Shown one piece after another: positions 37,301-43,166 of a stretch of DNA of 63,192 nucleotides. Below the pieces are notes generated by a model. It saw nothing but the letters and a program-made list of their open reading frames with translations, searched no databases and was not told the DNA's origin. The first letter of the stretch is position 1, and each line of letters opens with the position of its first letter. This DNA comes from a virus. The position numbers were made by a program, and so were the translations under genes. Location: positions 1 to 63,192 of IMG/VR virus record IMGVR_UViG_3300031566_000027. The stretch is one strand, 5' to 3'.

Positions 37301-40300
37301 AAGCTATCGCGCAAGGCCTCGAGTTCTTTGAGCGGTGGCCATACGGCCATCATTTCAGCGGTCATGCCCTCGCCGGCGAGCTCCGCTTTCATATCATCGA
37401 TAGCCTTTTGTGCCTCTTGATATGTTTCGGGTTCGACCGCCTCGACAACCTTAACCGGGGGGGCCGCCGCTTTTGCCTTTTTTCTCGCACCCTTTTCGCC
37501 TTTTCCTGTGCTTTCGGTCGGCTTAACGGTTTCAACCCTGCTTGGTTTGACCGCTTTTTTAAGTTTTGTTTTCTGCCCCAGGGTAGCGATATCCGCCTGG
37601 ATGAGGCCTAATTTTTCCTTTGGTTTCATCTTCGGATCTTTAATCAGATCCAAAACACTGGCCCTTTGCTCCGGGGTTAGGCTTTTGATTAAAGCATCTA
37701 ATTGCTTTTGCGGTCCGCCTGGCGCCGGGCCCTCTTTTGCATAGGCCATTATAATGGTGTCAAGAAATTCCTGCGCCCTGGGGATCGTCTTATGTGCGCG
37801 ATCGGATATGGTAAAGGTGGCGCCTTTGGCCGGTCCACTGGTAACTGTCATTTGCAGACCGATAGGCCGCTCATCCTGATAGATAACATTATCAAAACGA
37901 ACATTCGCGCCCGCCTGCTTTCCCATTTTTTTGGCCAGATCATCAAATACTTTCCGTTTTGTGGTCGGAGTGATCCGGGTTTTCGCCGGCGGAATTGATA
38001 TTTCCTCGATAACTCCGCCGGGCCTGGGCGCCCGCTTGCCTTTCCAGATCTCCCGGACCTGGGCTATCTGCTCTTTTTTCGGCTTTGGGGGCCGTTTCCA
38101 GGGGGGTTCTGTTCGAGAGGGTGCTTTCCTGGGGCCGCCGGCTGCCGGCGGGGTTACTCCCCAAATCCGGCCTACCTGGGCCGCCTTGCCCTCATCCATG
38201 CGGCCTTTGGCAGTGGTCGGCATGGCCGCCCTGGGCTTTTTGGGAAGTGGGGGCGGTGCTGTGATTTTAGACTCAACCGACTTGACGCCTAATGGCTCAA
38301 AAGACCACTGAATCAATTCTTTATCGGTTTTATCCTTTGAAAATTCCGCGTTATGGTCGATGATCGGGCCGCCATCCCTCGAGATCATGGAGCTCGATCC
38401 GTCCGGATGCCTCACCACGGATACAACAAACTGGCCGGCGTCCTGGGTATCGAGGTCATAATCATTCGTATCTGTAATGTCTTTAATCCCGGCGGCCACT
38501 TCCTCATCGGTGAGCTCGGTAGTTTCGGGGGCCGGTTCGGCCTTTTTTTTGGCCGGCTTTTTAACCTCCGGGCCGGCAACTGGTTCCGGTTCCGCCCCCG
38601 CCGCCGCCTCGAGCTCCTCCTCGGTAAATTCTGCCGCGGCCTCCTCGGCATCGAGGGAATCAGAACCCAGGTTCCGCCGCAACTCTTGCTCTACCTTTTT
38701 ATCGGCTGCCGGCGGTTTCTCCGGGCGGCCGGTCAATATTTCCTCGGCCGTCTGGTCCGGAGCATCTTTAAGCATATCCTCGGCGGTTTCTGGTTTTGGC
38801 GGGGTTTTCATATCCTCGCCGCCCTGGCCGCTTAAAGCCACCATGCCGCCGCCCATAAACGCGCCGGCAACAAGACCGGAGGCCGCGGCCTCTGCCACGC
38901 CCTCGCCTATATCTTTATCCGGATCAACCAGGGCCTTGGTGGCCAAGTTGGTTAATACGGTTTCCATCGCACTTTGGGGCGTTTCCTCGATCAAACCCTC
39001 GCTTACAACACCCCATAGGATTTTCCGCCATAATCGATCGCCCTCTAACCCGGCCAACAATTTACCCATGAAACCGCCGGAGGGGGCGCCCAGGGCGCCG
39101 GTGGTAAGGCCACTGGTAACGCCGACCATCACGCCGCCGGATAGGGCCAAAATCTCTTTTGTAACTCGGTCGCGGTCCTCCGGTGGGATATCCGGCGACA
39201 TACTTTCATAAATCTTTTTGTACGCGGGCGATTTTTTAAAGGCCTCTGCTTTTTGGCCCTTGATCTGCTCGTAAACCCCCTGCATATTCTGAGCGGCGGC
39301 CGTCATGCCCTCGCCGGCCGCACCGCCATAGACGCCGGCCGCAAACTGAACGCCATATTTTTTAGTCATCCACTGAAAAAGAGGCAGGCCTATTACTTCG
39401 GGCCCATATTTAAGGGCGGTTTTGGTTAGCATCTGAGTAAACTTGGCGGATCCGCCCATGCCGACCACGGTGGATGGAATGGATTCAACCACCATGCCTA
39501 ATATTTTTGCCGGGCTTTTTGCTCCCTCCCCCACGGTGTAACCAAAAAAACCGTCCTTATCCTCTTTCAAGAGGTTTTTGGCCATTTCCTTTTTCATGGC
39601 CGGGGTTATTCTGCGATCATAAAAATCACTGGCCTCGCTCGAATAGTCCTCTACTAAGCTGCCAAAGGTGGCCGCGGCCCATTTTTCACCTCGCTTTAAT
39701 TGATTTACATCGCCCCGCACCGCGCCGATGATCTTTTCAGCCTGGCCGGCATACCAAACCGGATCCACCAGGTTCATAACCATGCCGGCCGCCTTTCCGA
39801 AATCGGCGGATCCGCGGCCTAATAATTTAAGATAATCCGCATATTCGGTGCCATCGTCCTGATCGATAACGGGCTTTTGTGCGTTCGGAGTAGGGTCAAA
39901 TTCACCCGGGATCGTTTCCTCTAATCCCTCGAGCGGTGGAGGTTCGGACGGGATCGAGGCCTCCGCCTGGCGAGATCGCTTTAACTCGGCTACTTCCGGG
40001 GCCACTTCCGGGGCCGGGGCCTCTTGCCCCTGCCTGGCCACCTGCAAATCCTCGACCATCGGCCGCCGTTGGGCCTGGGGGTCGGTCGGTTGCACCGGCT
40101 TAGAAAGATCCTCGGCCTCGCGTTGTTTTTGGCGTTCGGCAAATTCCTTGCCAGGGCTACTGCCGGCCTGCAAAACATCACCGATCCGCGCCAATACGCC
40201 TTGTTTCTTTTTCTTTACCGGAGGGCCTACCTCGAATTTGGATTCCTCATCCTCATCGGTGGTCTTTTTCTGTCCTACCAGGGGGCCTGCATAGAATCCC

Positions 40301-40302
40301 AT
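22297..40302 (-). CDS. Giant polyvalent protein, 6001 residues
   Basis: Probably packaged and injected with the DNA, in the style of DarB and other polyvalent phage proteins. Approximate order: charged N-terminus; glycine-rich membrane-active region (220-510); TGT/DpdA-like domain (1050-1275, DSGAF near 1103, HLLGISP near 1236); zincin 1 (HEWSH near 2420); N6-adenine-methyltransferase-like domain (GYTGWGGM near 2825, DPAFGANG near 2896, TNVPF near 2961); SNF2-type helicase (GAGKT near 3597, DEAH near 3757, RNGRGIRSG near 4155); zincin 2 (HEAFGHH near 4820); and a virion-protein-like C-terminus (PFWSWIEIN near 5642). Linkers carry three copies of ESTGKGEKGARKKAK. Last gene of the late operon. 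Confidence 0.92.
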   Translation of the reverse strand: MGFYAGPLVGQKKTTDEDEESKFEVGPPVKKKKQGVLARIGDVLQAGSSPGKEFAERQKQREAEDLSKPVQPTDPQAQRRPMVEDLQVARQGQEAPAPEVAPEVAELKRSRQAEASIPSEPPPLEGLEETIPGEFDPTPNAQKPVIDQDDGTEYADYLKLLGRGSADFGKAAGMVMNLVDPVWYAGQAEKIIGAVRGDVNQLKRGEKWAAATFGSLVEDYSSEASDFYDRRITPAMKKEMAKNLLKEDKDGFFGYTVGEGAKSPAKILGMVVESIPSTVVGMGGSAKFTQMLTKTALKYGPEVIGLPLFQWMTKKYGVQFAAGVYGGAAGEGMTAAAQNMQGVYEQIKGQKAEAFKKSPAYKKIYESMSPDIPPEDRDRVTKEILALSGGVMVGVTSGLTTGALGAPSGGFMGKLLAGLEGDRLWRKILWGVVSEGLIEETPQSAMETVLTNLATKALVDPDKDIGEGVAEAAASGLVAGAFMGGGMVALSGQGGEDMKTPPKPETAEDMLKDAPDQTAEEILTGRPEKPPAADKKVEQELRRNLGSDSLDAEEAAAEFTEEELEAAAGAEPEPVAGPEVKKPAKKKAEPAPETTELTDEEVAAGIKDITDTNDYDLDTQDAGQFVVSVVRHPDGSSSMISRDGGPIIDHNAEFSKDKTDKELIQWSFEPLGVKSVESKITAPPPLPKKPRAAMPTTAKGRMDEGKAAQVGRIWGVTPPAAGGPRKAPSRTEPPWKRPPKPKKEQIAQVREIWKGKRAPRPGGVIEEISIPPAKTRITPTTKRKVFDDLAKKMGKQAGANVRFDNVIYQDERPIGLQMTVTSGPAKGATFTISDRAHKTIPRAQEFLDTIIMAYAKEGPAPGGPQKQLDALIKSLTPEQRASVLDLIKDPKMKPKEKLGLIQADIATLGQKTKLKKAVKPSRVETVKPTESTGKGEKGARKKAKAAAPPVKVVEAVEPETYQEAQKAIDDMKAELAGEGMTAEMMAVWPPLKELEALRDSFKKPAVEPEGGGRRAPVRTMPSTLPPKKKVEPEGGPRIAPVRTVESGLPIPKEVTNYYSGASRISDMKGHIAAGVPIGVEIAELSKNGEKELIQYLKDGGQVFIDSGAFGAFMNGSEVNWPAVLKNYLRIAKAAGEGAKNLVVVAPDVIGDPVKSYTMAEKYRKEINEIAALGTRIILPVHRPADDYEPGLRGVWGSMQKVMDPENLDRAIAGFPSNKQPIQPSEYEDIFKHENPPKTVHLLGISPKRKQFQEMVDELRRLSPSVEIIADANRLRSQAGRTLKPEIYSARAAQKANEGALLPLEQYQDIAPDYTDRMGDEYTEMPGTLTEDQIRAIAKDQGMPDGFVDEFITRVESGALGEAVDAARQQGEWAIEDDLDFKVFHDILSLSEEQIRPEMDRVDLIRRAVEWEKEKTGETVKPLESTGKGEKGARKKAKKAKPVTMPPGAPTEENRAILEGHDRGLKKILAQYFDDVSVMVGFPDLQYTADLATKREMLEKWIEKYFYVDDVPEIREQFDRLDKFTRAKLDQTKYETLIGGPMEGDMPADMEAELGGAAAQVDAETDIGEAEYHGRTFEEGSAKSIRDFLSDHLDYERLPEKELDTTAVTDGVGDFAGKMVYPLDDGRYYTAPNNHDIEGADLTWELVHELAVVPEARENEIEFYKEYEDHPALAPAAAPAAPLESTGKGEKGARKKAKKEAPAEVEKIMAAAIRLPDGTIIESTSHPSAMVEAEDRGYKGKYEDVHRGFVTSTGRYIDADEAAEIAKREDQVETTKDTVTAQDFGPYGVWEYDRPTPDEERIAEAGAPPADEEPKPAAIGQAKIKGDWVDISDVKPIKRGKDKGKYWAHTVSGTPERAKVELDELRGLDGGEFVMPGPPPPPPDIEAEIENLTDEEIDKMLDETGEEEPAAPKAELKPGDTTAYKGYLITASLTSGEFIVSKDNARIINTKSLADAKTEIDNLTGAEKPTKGPKAPPKERAPRKAKEPKPAKPLSEIIQEGAAEGLAGAEDALSGLYDLFGGTTKLSMGVTFDEDTYAKAKPKFQSAYEHMKSAGKSLKEFFNFFVERFGNGIKPYLRRFIQETKAAIAAAKKALGNFQNVGYVYDPEDLARGIQGKPPKTQIKIIGDKMAPANIWNIDFPEGASYGLPRFRNAAKKMFATFKDYVEREASLGSHSYRSEKKWETRVQNWLDAGHEISELQDLATQYGKHMEKVVNTFSNKLTIMDAVGDLQRLFIPPGVMGDGVYPDFYDIDKNLLNAELWNQEFIVNRYQKTLYEFLTERWQKYLAQENDILLSEIDIHNREKNKEVIRTGLPDYRKGQPLTKTEELKDPFGFSGVGFGTAGWIDQAERHRVVNAAFDAFKDLAAVIQTGTDKAMGLANGLAIQFANLGHKAKGAAAAYFPDLRTINFTRDNGDGTLAHEWSHGFHAQAPSDVETKLESLIDAFMDRYDWEAGPRLADEIMDPESGFMKRLVLKKGQTRLDFIKEEVSRRYKDAVKKRTDYYKTALALDPVYTARREEMWARAFEAWVYDTLPGTNNYLVNDFVEAGRIGGAGVVGSHLVYPAGQEREEFAEKISHFLDGVQWDADGNPSMKDDYVDFETIQAERLEQEKQALLDQIEERYKAIWSSEQSPDGYYWYRYDATGLGPMMQPDGYSAYDKSYKEEGQGGAGAVGYLTMLHPDDIIGYKLTNFIYDGDTATYIQEGAQDESELGETGEDALDEIPTRPGQGVGEAGEVEPGDQGERGESGGGDGRPGKERGETDGGEGDSDTGAYPATPGNYRITDESLNSASNVNDRFNANLAALKVLNQVEAEQRSATQKEKDILAGYTGWGGMSELFAWSPKDAWAVRAELVRAEMTDEELSDAEKSSVSSYYTPVPVARFMWKLAQRLGFTGGQVLDPAFGANGVFTGTMPDELAESVSVQGVEKDGLSSRIARALYEKASIEHQGFEDSKKPLNRYNLTITNVPFANYSPSDTKHNKAGHKLHNYYLNKMLDLTSPGGLAMAITTSNTMDKGGGHLQEFSQKAEFVGAIRLPSAIYSATGVVTDILVFRKNIEGSEFKGIEPDIWTAQAVDEGNDIIYNDYFIKHPDMIAGSLEKVQDRWGADKLRVVKIDDNIARTLAEKAAAFPVGIVETEVVKADLSLDDIISAPGTVKEGGLYLNDKDQVSEKVDGQEEVWPNTTPAEMRANKLGRQYIKILDQVRATLRAQKQNLPEAEIKAEQKELKKAYNQFVKKFGPLNDPKNLKIYVSLTDAAWVTTLETYDPDTEKVTKLADLFTKKIVGTEKRPDFANTDHDALSMALDEFGYPNLDYMAKLRGTDPDTVLKGVLDKVIENPETGILETMDEYLAGNVRRKLKVARSMAADNPEYERNVKLLEAALPDDIPAHRITARIGASWLKGAHIADFIKEKLKIGNELRPVLELNPFTGIWNLTFNGPRYGGSKAQTRRDIEKYKTSVEAKSVWGTPRASFFKLMADALAGKVPVVTYKVDKKVYVDEVATAGAVAKLQEIQAEFNRWLFADPARAEEAQVRFNDIVNTSTRSHYDGAHLTFPGKSMEVLTAAEAKELGVDDKMVFYDHQVNAVWQYLRNGNLYLAHEVGAGKTLTMAMIGMEAKRLKGKKKVLYVTLNDSTMGQAVEEIKRLYPLANVMPIQVSTVKERARKQLQKMALNDFDIAIMRQQDLNRIALSPEAEKTFIDEELMELREVLEEAKAAGSRIIEQDIQGRILALEAKLKAPGTFAEAKEAQEIYFDDIGVDLMIVDEAHAYKNIPFSTSLNRITGLNPAGSKTAQAFFRKAQWLNATQAKKDGIVLASGTPLTNSIAEFYNLQRALQPDEAKRQGQWRFDRWIANYGDIGAQLEWDGAGQKFKTVTTNRRIVNAGRLLATAFQNIDSVRAEDTDIARPVVYGGKPIGMTIQPNKYVIDYFENVVRDRVEAIEQDPKNAEYEGRPDNMLRIISNMSMVAIDQRLLNSKKWDPKTDTWIPAPGPYANTKMQKDSKIYVASRKIFERWKAEKKDKGVQLVFADMGVPGRYLKAFKYKTDEQIENMSDEKRQEYEDDLFAFENSGLGFNTYDGLKDELIKLGIPKNQIAFIHDADHSNKEKKAINLRRLFKKVNAGEVRVLIGSTTKAGTGVNVQKRVSDIHHLDVWWNYSAWEQRNGRGIRSGNIYTDKDGVRIFNYITEKSVDAHRWGKIFQKGKVLHSALSGDINIDVIEDISEEVMSAKEMEADASGNPLLRKQSELMDLVRTLGLERSSFLNTVRDAKNQLVAMPTRIETLESRIATQEKSKAIMEPITAVRFTGSDDILVLKKDGKKIADSLAAAVEKTRPVKDGKWWDKEKSEPTLVFGAHEEVEVERPVLDKDGNEQKDKDGKTKTKAVKEYKFKPIKAQALIESAAGDRARRWLTLKNGVTSNSYALADWSDALGEKKAAPPEITGNVSRSVTNFIANLDKIIGEAQDEIAELNGKKPALEEVAISKWPKENEYAQAEKDLAEVEAQMSATPGMAVEGARPVRDYKAPVPILEDFAEKDKWKTQGGYIWPKQEQFSTDPPAFMVREGSFDLKTFFGEQRKKFDPGYAYNSPAPASLFEADPGPEIEPPQEYTIEPAAEVEAVDKGGGYWDIIEAKTNQVLYEVENANSAEEAHAIFKGTRYAPQAATKFWIKSENDFYSIAPELWLMVERLAGPGTWHLGKDVAGENHIVHRDDSGVNDIVAEVRYEPEPPAAIKGEAGAPAPRAKKFAPATPQTVEQVKTMVDAVRVKWAKGAPYVKIYRTQEGLPQDVKDYLKANYKDAGLIAGAYYNNTIYLIAENLGSNAETTTTLLHEAFGHHGIRGILGNKIYPVLRDLYIAKKRDVDAIGATLGLDMKTTEGRAQAAEEWFAGQAQQEIESRWFDRMVRAIREWIRAAGIKLKLSDAEIRALIANARQFAKAGKAVEPIAGAAPAFRQKKEPPRKGKKIEYGHILTPEQKKRMAAAKGVGKTAFKDVAGKKYEELKAQRQHFPALNQVEDPKLRAQFADILRIHQEIPEVVKQQTADVMRGFIENLGSDAYDIYATNIILADMVRDIQSGLLNDALLTKGQTLPFGFESVADVETAYSKFQALAAEHTEIRDALAARKKYISKMVDGLVAHKILKKEVKNYDDYYHHQVLQYWGTKDKKKGNVATGSPDVRKHWRPWMVARKGSLLDYNTEYIEAEFVALSQQLAQLETARVLERLRKMADIKPELHQEATEKNLERFYQEAAERLSKTLKTPLTAQDVMNDEELDPLTPYRKKIGMARGALERMASKGELEAIDSGFDDVVQSLAQSFENKKDPENYDPPGEISDGKWFDFLAYLVRTGKPGSNWAATIFKNIHARKNQIRTDLGKNFLTWQQLVPEGYTQWKPEPGKGGFWVNTITDGMLRAVVAGEAELKEENVKQALAKGQELVWVLPTGLAETLDNFRPPPTDKALGQISEAALRAWKQYILINPMRVLKYNLNNMSGDLDIVLAYNPKILKGMKQSLRDLRAFDKGKATGKLKAELDQARKLGVIGSGWSVQEVEDITKQMGLDKFVRGIIMGEKPNLAVRWWEKSKNLTTLRENLLRLASFRHFQKEIAAGKTVYGASKPVEIDAIKDDTERAAKLARELVGDYGNISQSGQYLRKRMMPFWSWIEINSPRYAYMLRNVRYEGREVGSRPLAIASKKAVTKAVGFGIKATMLYTLVQLWNMLLFPDEEKEFGEAGRRQLHLILGRRSDGTIRSVRFQGALSDTLSFFGLEDFPDDIKDLAKGKKTPLDMMKEAGIAFVTRGIHALRPEPKMLFETLTGQTTFPDPFSPRPIRDTTEHILRTFSLDKIYKRLIGRPGRGKNMAEHFMADLQSLVLYNSDPGEQAYYDARKMVIDYKEKIGEESGGGKPTNKGNALYYYKQALKYGDFKAAERYLYDYYYKYGGTTTGLKRSITMAHPLSGVKKMQRHKFRKSLTAKEAEKLERAIKWYREVYQRQSPQVSRAAMKRVRQQRMADRLED

Positions 40303-40325
40303 CGTATTTTATCCTCTTTTCTTTA

Positions 40326-40367
40326 AAATGCTACGCGAAAAGTAGCATTTGCTACGCCGGATGTAGC
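40326..40367 (-). other. Paired hairpins before the giant gene
   Basis: AAATGCTAC (40326-40334) and GTAGCATTT (40342-40350) form a perfect 9-bp stem with a GCGAAAA loop. Directly beside it GCTAC (40351-40355) and GTAGC (40363-40367) form a 5-bp stem with the same core. They occupy the short gap between the gene ending at 40375 and the giant gene starting at 40302. The T-run after the stem is only three bases, so partial termination or mRNA processing is more likely than full termination. Confidence 0.6.
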
Positions 40368-40374
40368 GCCTCCC

Positions 40375-41556
40375 CTAATCTTTATACGCCACATATTTAG
40401 GGTTGCCATCCGGATCGTCACCCACCCACGCGCCCTCATCCTTATCAAATCGAATGTTTTTAAGGCCTTTGACTTTTTTAGGGCGCTGATTCTTATCGGC
40501 ATAGACCTCAACACCCTCAATCTCTTTGGTTGCCGGCCTTTTGGTTTTTCCCCGGCCCTTTGCCTCCTCGATGATCTGCTTATTTTCGGCCACTATTTGA
40601 TTATATTCCGCCTCATCGATGGCCGCATCATTCAAATCCTCCGCGGCCTGTTTCATGGCGGCTCGGGCCTCTTTGATCTCATCGTTTCGGATCTGCCGTT
40701 CCTCCCGGCGGACCGCCCGGCCCTCGGTATCTTTTTTCTGTTTACCGCTTAATTCGAGCTCCGGGTTCATAAAATTACCCACGCCATTCATAAACTCATC
40801 CGCATCGGCATAGGTAACGGGTTCGCGCTTATCAGTTCCGGGCACCGGAAAATCAACCGTGATAGATCCATCTTCATTGAAATCAACACTTGGCGCCGGC
40901 ATGGCATTTTTGCCCTCGCCGCCTTTGGGATCCCTGCCGGTCGTGAATTTTTTAATAACCTTGCCGGTTTTGGGATCTTTCATGGGCTGCCCGTTCGCAT
41001 CGAGGACCGGTTCCTCTTTAACCTGTGCCCATCCCTGGGCGTTTTCATCATCATCGGCAATATCCGGAGTTAATGCCCCCCATGCCTCCTCGGCAAGGGC
41101 CTTGTTCCCGGATGCAACACCCTGCAAAAATGCCCGGTATGCCTCAATCCGCTTTTCCTTTTTTTCGGATCGCTCAACCAATTTTTTGGCCTGCTCGCGT
41201 TGCTCCTGGACCTGGGTTATTTTTTCCTGGTTTAAAGCTCTGGTTTGCTCTGCGGCTGCCGCTTTTTCTTGCTGCTCGCGCTCTTTTAGGACGGTTTCCT
41301 GCGTTTCGCGTTGCTTTTGGGCCTCCTGTTCGGTTTCATATCGGCGTTGCTCCTCGGCCGTGGCCGCCTCTTGATCCTTGCGAGCGACATATTTATCATA
41401 GGATGAGGGCCCGGAGGAACCACCAAACCGTACACTTTTGGGCTTATTCCGAGAGGCTAATCGATCAATCATTGATCCCAGGCCTTGAACTAAAGGCATT
41501 GTGCTCCTGGCGCCACCGATACTGCTACCCGTTTGAAATCCTTGTGCAAATCCCAT
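40375..41556 (-). CDS. Coiled-coil internal virion-type protein
   Basis: 393 residues. The central region is a long charged coiled coil (QEQREQAKKLVERSEKKEKR, later helices with EERQIRNDEIKEARAAMKQA), with a short C-terminal beta segment (IRFDKDEGAWVGDDPDGN). Position between another Ala-rich coiled-coil protein and the giant protein suggests an ejection or internal protein. It ends in TAG; the same frame meets TAA 20 codons later, just before the next gene. Confidence 0.7.
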   Translation of the reverse strand: MGFAQGFQTGSSIGGARSTMPLVQGLGSMIDRLASRNKPKSVRFGGSSGPSSYDKYVARKDQEAATAEEQRRYETEQEAQKQRETQETVLKEREQQEKAAAAEQTRALNQEKITQVQEQREQAKKLVERSEKKEKRIEAYRAFLQGVASGNKALAEEAWGALTPDIADDDENAQGWAQVKEEPVLDANGQPMKDPKTGKVIKKFTTGRDPKGGEGKNAMPAPSVDFNEDGSITVDFPVPGTDKREPVTYADADEFMNGVGNFMNPELELSGKQKKDTEGRAVRREERQIRNDEIKEARAAMKQAAEDLNDAAIDEAEYNQIVAENKQIIEEAKGRGKTKRPATKEIEGVEVYADKNQRPKKVKGLKNIRFDKDEGAWVGDDPDGNPKYVAYKD

Positions 41557-41570
41557 TTTATACCTCCTAT

Positions 41571-42623
41571 TTAATAAGTACCCAGGCCCGCGGCTATCCG
41601 TTGTTTTTGCATGGTTGTCAGTGGCCGGCCGGTCTTTGCGGACGTTGTTGGCATGGCGGACCGTCCGGAAATAGGATCATAACCGCCCTGCATGGCCATC
41701 CCGGAATAAACGCCGGCGGCCTCTCCGATCGGCGCCGTTACCGTTGAGGCATAACCCCGGGCCAAATCACTGGCCGCACCGGTCATGCCCTGGACGGCGG
41801 ACGCAATCCCTTGTTGCTGCCTTGCATCGGCCTCGCCTACCTCGATACGGCCCTGCAAAACCTGATTTTTGGCGTTTTGTACGTTGGTGGCGATCTCCGC
41901 GGTCCTGGACGGATCTATCAATTCCATCGCCCGGCCGGTTACATCGGTCACGCGCTCTTTTTCACCCCGGCGGGCCTGGTTCGCGGCCTGGGCTTTTGCA
42001 AGGGTTTCCTGCTGCGCGATCGTATTCATTTCTGAGCGAGCTCGGCCACTGGTCGGATCAATGCCGAGGCCGGCCATTCGGCGTTGTTCCGCCTGCCTGG
42101 CCTTTGCCCCCTGGGCAGATACATCGGCCATCGCCCGGCCTGCCGCGCCCTCATAATCAGGTTGCGCGAGTGAGGTTAATTGCTTGCCTAACTGCGCCCG
42201 CTGAGTCATTTCCTCGCCGGCCATCGTGATGGCCTGATCAGTGAGGCCGCCAAATTTATCCTTGATATTATTCCACTCGGATTCCAGATCAGAGGATAAT
42301 TTTGTAAAATCGACCTTATTATCCTGCATCGTCTTGATGGCATCCCATCCACGGTCGACATTTTGCATAGCCTTATTAAACATACCTTTGGTGGATTCAA
42401 GGGATCCCTGCCACATCTGCATATATTTCTGTGCCAGGGGGGCCGCCGACTTGGCCGCGGCCTCGGCTGCCGCGGCTTGCCGAGAGGAGCTCTCCATTTC
42501 GCTCCGCATCATGCCCATTTGCATATCTTCTAATTCGCGTTGCCGGGCTTTATCGGCTTTCGCGTCCGCCTCTTCTTGTCTGCGCTTTCTACCTTGCTCT
42601 CTAATCCATGCGTAAGTACCCAT
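41571..42623 (-). CDS. Ala-rich internal (ejection) protein
   Basis: 350 residues, helical and Ala/Gln/Met-rich (ARQRELEDMQMGMMRSEMES, AAAAEAAAKSAAPL). The C-terminal third is Gly/Ala-rich with possible membrane-active helices (GIASAVQGMTGAASDLARGY). Such proteins in podoviruses sit in the capsid core and form the DNA conduit through the envelope. AGGAGGTATAAA-type spacing precedes the next gene. Confidence 0.68.
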   Translation of the reverse strand: MGTYAWIREQGRKRRQEEADAKADKARQRELEDMQMGMMRSEMESSSRQAAAAEAAAKSAAPLAQKYMQMWQGSLESTKGMFNKAMQNVDRGWDAIKTMQDNKVDFTKLSSDLESEWNNIKDKFGGLTDQAITMAGEEMTQRAQLGKQLTSLAQPDYEGAAGRAMADVSAQGAKARQAEQRRMAGLGIDPTSGRARSEMNTIAQQETLAKAQAANQARRGEKERVTDVTGRAMELIDPSRTAEIATNVQNAKNQVLQGRIEVGEADARQQQGIASAVQGMTGAASDLARGYASTVTAPIGEAAGVYSGMAMQGGYDPISGRSAMPTTSAKTGRPLTTMQKQRIAAGLGTY

Positions 42624-42626
42624 TGA

Positions 42627-43157
42627 TTATCCTCCAAACTCCCCTTGATCGTTTTTCAATTCCCATACGGAGGTTGCGAGATCAATTCGTTTGATCCTCT
42701 CGACATTACCCTCGAGCTCAAAGTAATGCCGGCGGCCTCGATACCCTGATGGCAATTTAAAAATTTGAGTGTTATATAGTTGCTTTGTGTGCCGGAGCAC
42801 ATCATCCGTATACAGGCGAAAAGTTAATTCGAGATCACCGGCGTATACCGGTTCTGCCGGCACATCTTCAAGATTATCGCCGGCAATCGGATATTGAGCG
42901 TGAATATATCCGCCCTCCAAACCTCCGATCGTTCCTAATTGACCGGTGGCCAGTTTATCGGCGTTTCGATCAATAATGGCCTGTCTTTCCTCAACTAACG
43001 CCCAATATGCCTCCAAATCACCCGTATTAAAAATGATCCGGCAGGCCGCAAACCTGATTTTTTTAGGATATAGGTACTCTTTTGATCTCCATAGCAGATT
43101 GCCAAAAGCCTGGGTTTGATCGCCCTCCCACTCGAATATGTTATTGATAAAGCCCAT
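42627..43157 (-). CDS. Tail-associated protein
   Basis: 176 residues with a hydrophobic N-terminus (MGFINNIFEWEG) and a C-terminal beta-like part (FKLPSGYRGRRHYFELEGNV, then RIDLATSVWEL). The C-terminus resembles the end of tail-hub or tail-stabilisation proteins of short-tailed phages. Possibly a split-off part of a hub protein. Confidence 0.6.
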   Translation of the reverse strand: MGFINNIFEWEGDQTQAFGNLLWRSKEYLYPKKIRFAACRIIFNTGDLEAYWALVEERQAIIDRNADKLATGQLGTIGGLEGGYIHAQYPIAGDNLEDVPAEPVYAGDLELTFRLYTDDVLRHTKQLYNTQIFKLPSGYRGRRHYFELEGNVERIKRIDLATSVWELKNDQGEFGG

Positions 43158-43166
43158 TATTTACCT

